Shown: piece after piece, positions 12,577 to 22,902 of the stretch
Layout of the letters: each line of letters starts with the position of its first letter
How positions within the stretch are numbered: position 1 is the stretch's first letter
Assembly: GCF_021134715.1 (NCBI RefSeq)
Contig: NC_060024.1
Location: 14,000,974 to 14,064,973, forward strand
Length of the DNA: 64,000 nucleotides
Source of the DNA: Daphnia pulex
Lineage: Eukaryota > Arthropoda > Branchiopoda > Diplostraca > Daphniidae
Direction of reading: 5' to 3'
Translations under genes and position numbers: made by a program
The notes under the pieces: generated by a model
Seen by the model: only the letters and a program-made list of their open reading frames with translations
Database searches by the model: none
Told to the model about the DNA's origin: nothing

Positions 12577-12745
12577 TGGAGTTCTATTGTCGGACATTTG
12601 AGATATTTAAAATTCAATGGAGTTCTATTGTCCGTAGTGGAATTCTACTGTCGGGCACTGGAGTTCTATTGTCTGGTAATTTTTTAATAATATTTAAAAA
12701 AGGAGTTCTTATGTCTGGACGTTTGGAGTTCTACTGTCGCATACA
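12577..12745. repeat. Degenerate repeat of a GGAGTTCTATTGTC unit
   Basis: Six imperfect copies of a ~16-base unit, (G)GAGTTCTAYTGTCNGG, occur irregularly spaced at about 12577, 12618, 12641, 12660, 12703 and 12725. The copies are separated by AT-rich spacers of variable length. All copies point the same way. No coding function is visible. Confidence 0.55.
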
Positions 12746-12781
12746 AGGAAATTTTTAAAAATTATTAAAAAAATTTGGGTC

Positions 12782-13150
12782 CTATATTGTAGGTGGAGTA
12801 TGGCACGCCGAAAGGGTCACAAACAAAATGTTTAAATTTTTAAAAAAAGTTTCGGCAGAACGCCATCTAGCGGTCAAATATAGAACTGCATGCAAAATTC
12901 GCTTATTATTGGTCAGAACGTGAGAAGTTGTAACATCTGATGAGTCAACAACCATCGTTAACAAGCTAGCTTCGAAAATTACCAATGATTCATAGGTAAA
13001 CTCGAGTGGTTTCGTCTGTAATAACTTGTCGGTGATGTGTTCTATTCCGTGTATATGTTGGATAAAAACCTTAATGTTTTTCATCAACTCACAGTCAGAG
13101 TAAACGTGAAAGTCATGCAACCTACCGTCAACTATTTTGTTCAAACTCAT
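12782..13150 (-). CDS. Hypothetical open frame of 122 codons
   Basis: This is a single uninterrupted minus-strand frame from an ATG at 13150 to a stop at 12782. It has no recognisable domain, signal peptide or repeat. Composition is ordinary rather than low-complexity, which is why it is listed. It could be a real small exon or a chance frame in a gene-poor stretch. Its C-terminal part overlaps a CTCF-like motif (12861-12873). Confidence 0.18.
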   Translation of the reverse strand: MSLNKIVDGRLHDFHVYSDCELMKNIKVFIQHIHGIEHITDKLLQTKPLEFTYESLVIFEASLLTMVVDSSDVTTSHVLTNNKRILHAVLYLTARWRSAETFFKNLNILFVTLSACHTPPTI

Positions 13151-13449
13151 TGTATTCTACTGTGTCATCGAAATGATACAGGTAAAAACCAACACTAGCT
13201 TTATTTCATGCTAAAACATATATTCTTCTCATGTTTTGTTAGGATTAATCTTAATTATCGGCTGTTTCTATTGGACTTGCTAGATCACCGACCCCCAGCA
13301 TGGAACAATCTCTCATTTTATCTTATAGAGAGTCTTGGATAACTGATTGGTGATTTCATGTGTATAAAAGTTCACTTGTCATGTTACTGAACTTTATTAA
13401 TTGCAGTCTAATATGAATTTTTGTTTTCTTTACAGGTTTCTTAATTGGC

Positions 13450-13737
13450 ATGACTGACTTTATGAGAAGTTATGTCCTTCCAAGAAAAAGGACTTACAGT
13501 CAACAAGATTCTTTGTTTGCTAACACGTTGGCTGCTACCCTTGAATCTCCCTATATTTGTCAACGACAAAAAAAGAGGTTAAATATTGTGATCATGCCTA
13601 TCATCATTGTAAGTTGTGTTTACATTGAATTTTGAGAAGTTGTCATACTAATAGAAATTTCAACGATTGTTTGGTTTCTTATTTAGATGTTGCCTAGAAG
13701 ACCAAATGTGGGGCATCTGGTTATCCCTCCAAAATAA
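13450..13737 (+). CDS. Possible small two-exon gene with an LFANTLAATLESPY motif
   Basis: Exons 13450-13608 and 13687-13737 are joined in phase by a 78-base GT-AG intron and encode 69 residues. The upstream side has a good acceptor (TTTACAG at 13435), so there may be an earlier 5' exon. The peptide is Arg/Lys-rich with SLFANTLAATLESPY in the middle and ends in LVIPPK. A diverged copy of the same motif lies 750 bases downstream (14193-14404), which suggests a duplicated coding exon rather than chance. No family is recognised. Confidence 0.35.
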
Positions 13738-14192
13738 GGTAATGACCACACGTTCAACGCGGATCATTCGCTTTGTCATCGAACTTGACTCATTCCATCT
13801 TCTGGATTGCTTAGGAAAGCTGATTGGTGTTACCTGTGTAACTTCATTGTCATGTCACTGAATTTAAATTTTGTTTACATTTTATTCTTGATTTAGCCAT
13901 TTAGGTAATGACCGAGAAGATGCGGCCTACATGAACATCATAGGCGGCCAGCATCATTCGACTACCTAACTGGCTTCTACTACCCTGCTCTCAACACAGC
14001 ACAGAGTTTTACCCTAAGATTTTTGGCTGTTCGCGATGTGTGATGGCGTTTCCTTGGACGAGATGATGATTTTGGCGAGAAAAATATTGCGTGAGTAATA
14101 TACTTAAAACTGTTTAATTATTCTTTTACTTATTTTTAAAATGTTTTTTTTTTCTTTTTCATTTAAAGGTTCTAACCTTCAGGTTCCTAAAT

Positions 14193-14404
14193 ATGAAAAG
14201 TAATGTTCTTTCAAGAAAGTCAACGAGGTCCCTTACTCCCTTGTTTGCTAACCCAATGGCTGCTACCCTTGAATCTCCCTATTTAGCTCCTTACACAGTC
14301 CCTCTTGATTTGAGGTATTGCTTTTTGTCGCTACAATCTTATTGAAAATTATTGTCATCCAAATAAATGTTCATTCTGCTTACAGGGTAATCCTTCGCTA
14401 CTGA
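14193..14404 (+). CDS. Diverged second copy of the LFAN-AATLESPY exon
   Basis: Exon 14193-14314 followed by 14386-14404 gives 46 residues. The core PLFANPMAATLESPY matches the upstream copy at 13450. The second exon ends almost at once with a stop in the spliced phase. A longer open frame (GNPSLLIMDSIGET) exists just there in another phase, so the copy may be decaying or my splice choice may be wrong. An independent open stretch (GNDREDAAYMNIIGG) lies at 13912-13974 between the two copies. Confidence 0.28.
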
Positions 14405-14596
14405 TCATGGACTCCATTGGTGAAACTGAAAATCGACGAGAGAATGCTGTAATCCAAGACTGATAAATTGCATAGTTAGATTAAATTACAAGTGCATTTC
14501 TGGGCTCCCTTCTTTTCTGTGGCCCCGTTTCCCTATCTAACCACTAACCAACGCCCGCCGGTGGTCACTCACCCGCTGTGAAACCAGGAGGAGGGG

Positions 14597-14661
14597 AGGG
14601 CTCTGGTCGAACGGGGACTTGGAAGTCTTATGATCTGAGGGTCATGAGTCTAACCCGGAAG
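14597..14661 (+). other. tRNA-like (possible SINE head) with A-box and weak B-box
   Basis: TGGTCGAACGGG at 14605-14616 fits the RNA polymerase III A-box. GGTCATGAGTC at 14641-14651 is a weak B-box, at the right spacing for a tRNA. I could not fold a convincing anticodon stem, so this is not called as a tRNA. It lies about 100 bases before the foldback element. Confidence 0.25.
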
Positions 14662-14758
14662 CCTAGTATGACTAATCGCTCCCCAGTAAAACTTGCCTCG
14701 CACTCTTCTCTCCTCTTCCATTTCCAGGTAATCTCCCTGGATCTACGCCGACACTGCA

Positions 14759-15279
14759 TGTGCGAGTTTTAGCGAGCAATCCGCCACCCAATTTGACAAA
14801 AAGTGATAGTTTGTTTTCACGGAAATTTCGTCAGACGGTTACAAAATTTCTAATTCAACAAACTCATGTAGAAATTTGCATCTAGTCTACTGGTGCAAAT
14901 TGTGATTCTTTAAGCTTGATTAATTTAGGTGATGTGTTAAAAGCAATTGTGGGTAGCTAAACAATTGAACTAATCCACTTTTTCTGAATATTTTGGTTTT
15001 AGATCACTTTGTTGTTTTTAGATTTTCTTGTGATCTATCTTCAAAATATTCTGAAAAAGCGAATGAGTTCAATTTATTGGCTACTCACAATTTTTTTAAC
15101 ACATCTCCTAAATAATCAAGCTTAAAGAATCGCAATTTGCACCTGCAGACTAGATGCAAATTCCTACATGAGATTATTGAACTAGAAATTTTTTAACCGT
15201 CTGACGCAATTTCCGGGAAAACAAACTATCACTTTTTGTCAAATTGGGTGGCGGATTGCTCGCTAAAAAGCCTCGCACA
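14759..15279. repeat. Large foldback (hairpin) element, arms about 250 bp
   Basis: The left arm (14759-15007) and right arm (15030-15279) are imperfect reverse complements around a 22-base loop. Outer ends pair TGCGAG/CTCGCA, then AGCGAGCAATCCGCCACCCA with its complement. Inner ends pair GATCAC (15002-15007) with GTGATC (15030-15035). There are scattered mismatches and small indels. No transposase is present. This is the form of a foldback MITE or a hairpin-RNA source; no clear target-site duplication was seen. Confidence 0.8.
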
Positions 15280-15685
15280 AAAAAAATTGTCTCGAACCGG
15301 ACGCTCTGTTTAATGAATTTTTTATTTTGTAAGTGTTCCGAAATAAAATTGAGTTTTACATATTATATAGATAGTTTATTTATTCAACAATAATTTTACA
15401 TATTACAGATATTTGATATCTGTGGGGAAATGGGGATTTAAGGAATGGATGTTGGTGGAAGTTACGGGGTGTTAGGAATAGATGTGGTTATATAGGTAGG
15501 TATATGGATGTGATAGACAAGGATTTTATTTTTACCTTATTAAAACAAACCACGACTTCTTCTGGTTAACGAAAATCAATTGACCCCCCCCCCCCCAATC
15601 TCCTCCTCGCTGGTTTCCCAATCGCAAAGGCATGTTTATTATTTGTTCAACGTAAAAATTCCCCGTATTACTATTTTTTTTCATT

Positions 15686-15893
15686 CCAACATATAAACGG
15701 TTAACTTCATAGACGCAAATAGCAATTAAACCAAATACTGGATGTAACTTATGAAGCACAACACCAGCGATTCAAAACCAAGGAAATTTTCCGTTCCTTT
15801 TCAACCTATAAACGGTTAACTGCATAGACACAAATAACAATTAAAACTGGATGTAACTTTTGTGCACAACACCAGCAGTCCGGCACCAAGGAA
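15686..15893. repeat. Tandem duplication of about 115 bp
   Basis: The stretch starting ATAAACGGTTAACTTCATAG (about 15691) is repeated as ATAAACGGTTAACTGCATAG (about 15807). Both copies continue through CTGGATGTAACTT and GCACAACACCAGC to CCAAGGAA, with small indels. A run of 14 C lies just before it near 15585. Confidence 0.6.
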
Positions 15894-16225
15894 CAGCAAC
15901 AGCATAATTCGACGCAAAAAATCTTTCACCAGTATAGCGACTACGGGAACATAAACCTGTAACCAAAAGGAAATGAAATTAATAATAATGCAACCAATCG
16001 TTAACATTGCAATAAAGATGAGAAATTCTCTAAATTCTATGTAAAAACAACTTACTTTTATAATAGCATGATAAATATTGAAGAACAACTGGAACTTCTT
16101 CTTTGTTGTTGATACTGTGCAGAAATTAACTACAGAAACAAATTATTTTCATTATGTTTAGAGCAAGAACAAAATAACAACATACTTTTAACTGTACCTG
16201 TCATTGGAGGATTGTTGTATGCTTC
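15816..16225 (-). CDS. Possible 3' part of a small membrane-protein gene
   Basis: Minus-strand exons 16225-16198, 16129-16056 and 15956-15816 join in phase through GT-AG introns, giving 81 residues and a TAA. The peptide starts EAYNNPPMT and has Lys-rich TTKKKFQLFFNIYH. One hydrophobic segment, IMLLLFLGAGLLVLC, looks membrane-spanning. No start codon is identified for this set, and the 5' exons may lie further upstream near 16.3-17.4 kb. The stop lies in the ~115 bp tandem repeat. The family is not recognised; coherent phasing is the only support. Confidence 0.3.
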
Positions 16226-16302
16226 CTATTGAGAGGCGGAAACTGCAGGGATTGGCAGCCAAAGATTTTCAATAAAACTTTATCACTACTTCAGATACAT
16301 AA

Positions 16303-16796
16303 TTAAAAGGAGAACTGGCCGGCAGGGTGGGTGACAAATATCATGCTAGTGATGTCATCGCCAGTGTAACAGACTGTCGACTTGAGGACTGGAACCTGGA
16401 TAAAGTTGGAATTGGAAAATTGGATTGAGAAGTGGTTTTGCAAGAATTTTTGAAGAGGTCAGTAGATCAATTCAAAACCAATTACCTTTGACCTACACTT
16501 CATTTATGTAATGGAAATTAAATATGGGTAGAAACTGGTTACTATTCCATGTCCTTCAGACCACCTCATGGTAAATACCCAAGTTCGTTGAAACTTGTTT
16601 ATGGGTGATAGTGGTGCAACATTATGGCTGCTTGCTTCGCCTTTCTCAACCTTGGGAATAAAAGTTCAGAAGTTAGATTTCGTAAATAGTGTCAAACGTT
16701 TTGAAATGATTTGGATTGGCAAGGAGCAAGAATAAAGTACAAAAATATTTATTGAGTTACCAATTGTAAAGCAGCAGCGACTGGAATACCTTCCAT
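16303..16796 (-). CDS. Possible small three-exon gene, 78 residues
   Basis: Minus-strand exons 16796-16761, 16650-16543 and 16395-16303 are all phase 0 and have GT-AG borders. They start MEGIPVAAALQL and end with a TAA after VTHPAGQFSF. The middle exon contains NKFQRTWVFTMRW. It may be the 5' half of the same transcription unit as the 15816-16225 exons, with alternative splicing past this stop. No family is recognised. The donor of exon 2 (ATA|GTAACC) is weak. Confidence 0.28.
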
Positions 16797-18065
16797 AGTG
16801 GTGATATGGTGGCAGTTCCTCATTACCTTTCTCCTTTCACTCTTTCAGCATAGATAAAGAAGACTGGTTTCGCATGTGCTATCCTTTTAGCCCTATCCCT
16901 ACTGACCCCGAGTTCTTGGAGTGCTTGTAGTGCCTCTAGCGGACAAAGTACTGTACTGCACCGAGGCTACGAAGGGTTTTGCAGACGAAGATTGTTTTCC
17001 TTCTGTCTTGGTAAAATTCTTTTCTGGCGTTTAATAGTTTTAGGTAATTTTGCCTTACAAATTTTTATTAAGAAGTCAAATTGTATTTAATTTTGACATT
17101 TGCTAATTACAAAAGCAGAGAAATCAATTGAATCATTGCAATTGAATAGAAGTAAGCAGAGTGTAGAGATGAAAACGTACACTAGAGGGCAGGACAAGTA
17201 GTCCAAGATTGGAGAAATCGGAGGAAGGGTAGCAAGAATGTTGGCGACAGTTGGCCATGTTAATTTTCTTATGAAGAGCATAAACCAGTGGTCTTTGTCT
17301 ATGCTTTCAGCATAGCAAAAACATAAAAATCGAAAATACATTCTACCAACCGGCAAAAGGCGAGAAACCACAATCCGGGCGTGCTGTCACTTCTCATGAT
17401 GAATGCCGGCAGCCATCTTGAAAGGAACGATCGCAACATTGCCATTTGTAGTTATGAAATTAATTAGAAACGTCGGCAACTCTGCAAAGCGGTAAGTTCA
17501 AAGCGGCTGAAGTCTGACTGCACAAAATGTCAAAATGTTTAGTTTAACGACTCATTTTTAAATAATTTTAAAATAATTGTGTTGTCAGCTGATGGATGAC
17601 TGTGCTCCTGTATCTTTGTCTTTATATGTAGATAGACAGCAGTCTCTCTGCCGTTTACAATTAGGATAAAGAATCACAACCAAGAGACAGGATCTGGTTA
17701 ACATAAACTTACGTTGTTGTTAGTTGGTATCGATGAATAATGAAGATAAAATAAAAGCTGTTTAAAATTTTGACCAATTAATCCTCTCACTTACTGACAC
17801 GCAGCGCTGTGTCAAAGAAGTGACACCTGTGCGCCGTAAAACGTTTGGACTTTGAAATTCTTATCTTGGATGAGCTGAAAAGTAAACATCTCTCTACCTT
17901 CAAGATAACAAATGATAGGACGGACTAGCGACACACAACAATGCGTAAATCAACAAAGATTACTCTAGTCATATCCCATTTTTTAATATAAATTGCGACG
18001 TATCTTCAAGTGGGAAACGGGCGAGGGGGGATCACATTCGATATTTATTAAGAGAATTGAAAAGA
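16797..18065. other. Gene-poor AT-rich stretch
   Basis: No supported gene. An ACTAGAGGGCAG CTCF-like core is at 17181-17192. An ATG in a good context starting MAAGIHHEK lies on the minus strand near 17413 but stops at once. Several GATA motifs at 17740-17920 precede the C1q gene promoter. Confidence 0.4.
17984..18030 (+). promoter_or_regulatory. Core promoter of the first C1q gene
   Basis: An AT-rich TATA element (TAATATAAAT, 17984-17993) stands about 75 bases before the ATG at 18066. The expected start of transcription is near 18015. No strong initiator is seen. Confidence 0.4.
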
Positions 18066-20008
18066 ATGTCTCCTGTGTCAGTTTGCACATTGATCCGTTC
18101 AAGTGTTTTGGTGGTTCTACTTTGGTCGACGTGTTCGTATTGTGCAGTTCCTACATCGGAGGAAAAATATGTAAGAACAAAATCTTGATCTATTTTAGCC
18201 AATATGATTTCATATATCTTGTTGACTCTCACCTATCTGTTAATTTTGTGATAAAGGCTCACTTGGAATCAAAAATAGCTCAACTTGAGGCTAGACTTGA
18301 TCACTTCGAGAATGTGATTAAAGTTAAAGATCACCAACATGTAAGTATTCCTGAATGTTGTGTTTCTGAGCGAGTGTTTCTGATTTAAAAAATTCTACAA
18401 ATCAAAAGGACATTTTGGCGGAAAACGTTTCTCAACTTCAACTTGCCCTACAACACGAACGTCAAACTACCTCCAAATTAGTTACGTCAATCAACGTTAA
18501 TGATAGAAGCAATCAACTGGCAGTGGAGAGAACCGTAGCGCGGACATGTCAAGAGGCCATTTTAGCGGATTCGTCGCTCAATTCCGGCATGTACTGGATT
18601 GATCCTGATGGACAGGGATATGGAGATGCCCCGATCTACGTTTATTGCGACATGAGCAAAGGTAAAAGATTTGTATTTTCCTCGACTTTATAAACCGAAA
18701 AAACAGCTTTAGTTTTTCTAAAACAGGAACGACATCCATTTCTCACGACACCGAATCGGCCATGGACGTTGGAAACTGCGCTGCTGAAGGATGTTATTCA
18801 AGGGCGGTAAACTACAACGCAACTAGTAGGCAAATGTCAGCACTGGCCGATTTGTCCGTTGAATGCCATCAGTCAATTAAAGTGAGTTTATAAAGCAATC
18901 AATAATTGAAAGGTTCACGAGACAATTATTTTGGTACTTTAACCAAATAGTACGAATGCAGTCAGGCCCCGTTCGAGTTAAACGGCATAACATATTCCTG
19001 GTGGAACGACAAAAACGGCAACGAGAAATATTTTTGGGCCGGAATGAACACAGACGGTCACACCTGCCAGTGCGGAATCGACGTAAATTGTGTGGAAGCG
19101 TCCACCAAGTGCAACTGCGATTCCGCTGCAGCAGCGCTACAAGTCGACGATGGTAGGATCATTTTATTTGAAAGCTGAATCTCCGATCAAGTTAATGACT
19201 TTGCCAAACAATGAGCAGGAGTCGTGTCCGATAAATTTGTTTTGCCCGTCACTCGGCTGAATTTCGGTGGGACTCAAAATGCAGCAGCTGTTCATACACT
19301 GGGTCGGTTTGAATGTTCAGGAAAGGAGACTGTCAGTGGAATGCCGAGATCATGCCTTGACCTGTGGCGGATTGGACACATTCTGAGTGGACTGCATTCC
19401 GTCATGGGCACCAACATGGTCGAAAGTGTTTACTGCGACTTTACAAAAATTCCTAGCGATGCCGGTACAGTTTCGACTATAACACACTACAAATGATTTG
19501 CTCATTTTAAACTTAACTGTGATTGATAGGTTTTCAGGAGTGGATTGGCTACGTCGATGTCAAATCATCGCCCACGTACTTTTACGTTCAGAAAACCTCG
19601 AATTTCGACGCAACAAATACTCCGATTCCATTCGAGATTTCAAAATTGAACGTCGGAAACGCAATGAATTTGGCGTCTGGTAAATTCACGGCACCGCGAG
19701 CTGGCACTTATTACTTCTCCTTCAGTGGATTGGTAAGTTTTCCAGTGACAGGCTCAAGCGAAGTCTATTTGGGAGTGGAACTGCTTTTAAACGGCGCAGC
19801 GGTTGGGCTGGGGACTACTGACGAAGCCAATACGATTAATAGTCAACTGACTCCAATTTCCTTGCATTCTACACTTCGCTTAAATTCGGGAGATCAAATT
19901 TGGTTACAGATTAATGAAATATCACCACAAGCGTATCTGTATGACAAAGCAAATTGGCAAAGCACTCATTTTACGGGATGGATTCTAGAGGAAGAACTTG
20001 TGAATTAA
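18066..20008 (+). CDS. Secreted protein: coiled coil, Caspr-type fibrinogen-like region, C1q domain (copy A)
   Basis: Exons: 18066-18170, 18257-18340, 18409-18661, 18727-18881, 18951-19152, 19219-19464, 19530-20008; 507 residues, phases fit. Residues 1-~27 are a signal peptide, and ~36-95 is a coiled coil. From ~109 comes a fibrinogen-like region: TCQEA, GMYWIDPDGQG, VYCDM, YSWWNDKNG, a Cys-rich CQCGIDVNC then CNCD, and VLPVTRLNFGGT. This order is familiar from contactin-associated/neurexin-IV proteins. The last ~115 residues are a C1q domain (SGKFTAPRAGTYYFSF ... GDQIWL ... FTGWIL). C1q-domain proteins are secreted trimers that bind ligands; an innate recognition role is inference. AATAAA lies at 20052-20057. 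A tandem paralog follows at 20.7 kb. Confidence 0.88.
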
Positions 20009-20656
20009 CCGTAAATGGAGTTAATAACTGCAATACATGTTCTGAATTCGGAATAAAACTTGTTCTCATGGAAATTGTCTGTGGGAGCCAAACAAAAATT
20101 ACGCTGAGCCTGAGCAATAATAAATAATGAACAAAGAAAAATGTCAAGAAGCCTAGTCCAACACAATTATCCTTCGCCATATTCGACAGTATAGTGCGTA
20201 TGGACTATTTATTTATTACAATATAGTTACTATCCTCGCTAAATCAGATGCCCACCATTCGTTAATAAATAATAATACACGGAAACACGATCAAGTGCAA
20301 ATGGTAGTTAACGAAAAAGAAATAATAATGCTGTTTGATACACTGGTAGCAGTACTTGTGTAACTAATTCTGTTCGACATCGAATAACCGACAGATGAGC
20401 GGATTTCCCAATAGATAAATATGTACACAATGGCCTTTATTTGACCTACGTATCTTGAGGAAAATATACGTGTGTAGAAATAAAACTTCCCCTTCTTGCA
20501 AGATAAGAAATGAGGGCAGATGAGATTGACAGGTCAGTAGTCAACAAGAGAAAGATAATTTGTTCATTTCGCTTGATTTTATTGGCGATACAAAAAGGAT
20601 AAATCTTCAGTTGAGAAAGCGGATTCAGTCGAGTTTGTTTCAGGGAGAAAATAAAA
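20009..20656. other. Intergenic between the C1q paralogs
   Basis: It holds the poly(A) signal of copy A (20052-20057) and AT-rich DNA. Before copy B there is a weak TATA-like TACAAAAAGG (near 20589) and a TCAGT initiator (20607-20611). Confidence 0.45.
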
Positions 20657-22668
20657 ATGTCGCTGAAGTTGTCAATCACCACACTCATCCATTTAAGTGT
20701 TCTGGTGGCATTGATAAGGCCGACCTGTTCGAGCGGTGCAGCCCTTTCTTTAGAAGAAAAGTTCAGCGATTGGCAGAACAACATGTAAGCAAACCATATG
20801 ATTGAACTCATCAGAATTCCTAACAAAATTTAAATTGAAACGGTAGTCAAACTTTTAACTATTTCGTACCATTTCAATAAAGGCCAACTTGGAAGCAAAA
20901 ATGGCCAAACTTGAGGCCAAAGACAGTCAATTGGAGGCTCTGATTCAGCTCAAAGATCAACGGCACGTAAGTCTATTCGTCTATATAATCTTGGCTTCAA
21001 CTGAATTGCATTGCGATTAATAACGTGATGACAATAGGACATGTTGGAAGAAAAAATATCGCGTCTAGAGTTGGCACTAAAGGTTCAACGCGAAACAAAC
21101 TCCGAATCAGCTCTATTGAAAACAGAGAAAGAAATCGGCCGTCAAGTAGCTGGTAAAAGTGCCATGCCGCGGACGTGTCAAGATGCCCGTTCAGCGGATC
21201 CATCGCTCAGTTCCGGCATGTACTGGATTGATCCCGACGGGCAAGGAGTTGGAGATGCCCCAATTCAAGTCTATTGTGACATGGCATCAGGTAAAAAAAA
21301 GAGAGCGACTACTCAATTTGACAGAAATAGAAATTTTTTTATTCGGTTGGTTTTGAAAAAAGGTTCGACTTCCGTTTTACACGACAGCGAATCGCCTATG
21401 GACGTGGGTCACTGTACTGATCCTGGATGTTATTCAAGAGCAGTGAACTACAGCGCAACTAGTAGGCAAATGTCAGCACTGGTCGAGTTGTCAAACGAAT
21501 GTCACCAATCAATTAAAGTGAGTTCAAAAAAATAAAATACCAAATGTTTTAATGTAAAATTCTAGTTTTACAAATTCCGTGTTGCCTTTGAAATAGTACG
21601 ACTGTTATTTCGCAATATTTGAGTTCGACAACATCGCCTATTCCTGGTGGAACGATAAAAACGGCAACGAGAAATATTTTTGGGCCGGAATGAACACAGA
21701 CGTCCACACCTGCCAGTGCGGAATCGACGGAAATTGTGTCGAAGCTTCTACCAAGTGCAACTGCGATTCCTCTGCACCTGTGCAACTAGTCGACGATGGT
21801 AAAATCACCTTACATAAAGCTAACATTCTCTCATTTTAATGGCATGTGAACACATTTAATATGCAGGTGTTATCGCTGACAAGAGTGTTTTGCCCATCAC
21901 TCGCTTAAACTTTGGCCGGACTCAACTTGCAAGTTCTTCCGGCGTTCACACACTGGGTCGGTTTGAATGTACAGGGCAAGTGACGGTCAGTGGAATGGCG
22001 ACATCATGTCTAGATCTGTGGCGCATCGGACACACCCTGAGTGGATTGTATTCCGTTGTGGGCACCAACATGGTCGAAAGTGTTTACTGCGACTTTACAA
22101 AAATTCCTAGCGATGTCGGTAAAGTTTCGACTATAACACACAACAAATGATTTGCTCATTTAAAACTTATCGGTGACTGATAGGTTTTCAGAAATGGATT
22201 GGCTACGTCGATGTCAAATCATCGCCCACGTATTTTTACGTTCAGAAAAACTCGAATTTCAACACAACAAATACTCCGATTCCATTCGAAATTTCAAAAT
22301 TGAACGTCGGAAACGCGATGAATTTGGCGTCCGGTAAATTCACGGCACCGCGAGCTGGCACTTATTACTTCTCCTTCACCGGATTGGTAAGTTTTCCAGT
22401 GATAGCCTCAGGCGAAGTCTATTTGGGAGTGGAACTGCTTTTAAACGACGCAGCGGTTGGGCTGGGGACTACTGACGAAGCCAACACGATAAACAGTCAA
22501 TTAACTCCATTTACCTTCCATTCTACACTTCACTTAAATTTGGGAGATCAAATTTGGTTACGGATTAAGCACATGACACCAGGAGCGTATCTGCATGACA
22601 CACCAAATTGGCAAGGCACTCATTTTACGGGATGGATTTTAGAAGAAGACATTGTAAATTCACTGTAA
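20657..22668 (+). CDS. Secreted coiled-coil/fibrinogen-like/C1q protein (copy B), with a phase break after exon 1
   Basis: Exons: 20657-20784, 20883-20966, 21038-21290, 21363-21517, 21597-21798, 21867-22118, 22184-22668. Exons 2-7 match copy A exon by exon and stay in phase for 476 residues. They have the same motifs: GMYWIDPDGQG, YSWWNDKNG, CQCGIDGNC, LPITRLNFG and a C1q domain ending in FTGWILEEDIVN. Exon 1 encodes a signal peptide (MSLKLSITTLIHLSVLVALI). However, it ends after 42 codons plus two bases at the only good donor, while exon 2 needs phase 0. The signal peptide is therefore out of frame with the rest in this sequence. This could be a sequencing or assembly error, a real frameshift or an unusual splice. 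AATAAA is at 22788-22793. Confidence 0.8.
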
Positions 22669-22845
22669 ATGATGTCAATATGTAACACACATATACTGCG
22701 GATATCCCATAGAGTAAACAGTCGAGGCATAATGTTTTGGTGACAAGATGTGTAAAATCAAATTTTCATTCCGCAATGACCAAGTACAATAAATTTTTAA
22801 ACAGGGATCTTCTATTGCTGTTGCTCACAGACAGTCTTAATCATT

Positions 22846-22902
22846 GCACTCACTTTACGGGTTGCTTATTAGAAGACATTTGGAAATCGCTGTGAATGAT
22901 GT
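22846..22902 (+). pseudogene. Fragment of a C1q-gene 3' end
   Basis: CACTCACTTTACGGGTTG, then TTAGAAGACATT and GTGAATGATGT, repeats in diverged form the last coding bases and first 3' UTR bases of copy B (22615-22676). Only the tail survives, about 180 bases after copy B. It is a relic of a further tandem copy or of a small local duplication. Confidence 0.55.

Noticed and set aside
12577-12745. CRISPR array
   Set aside because: Units are imperfect, spacers are AT-rich and irregular, and the genome is eukaryotic.
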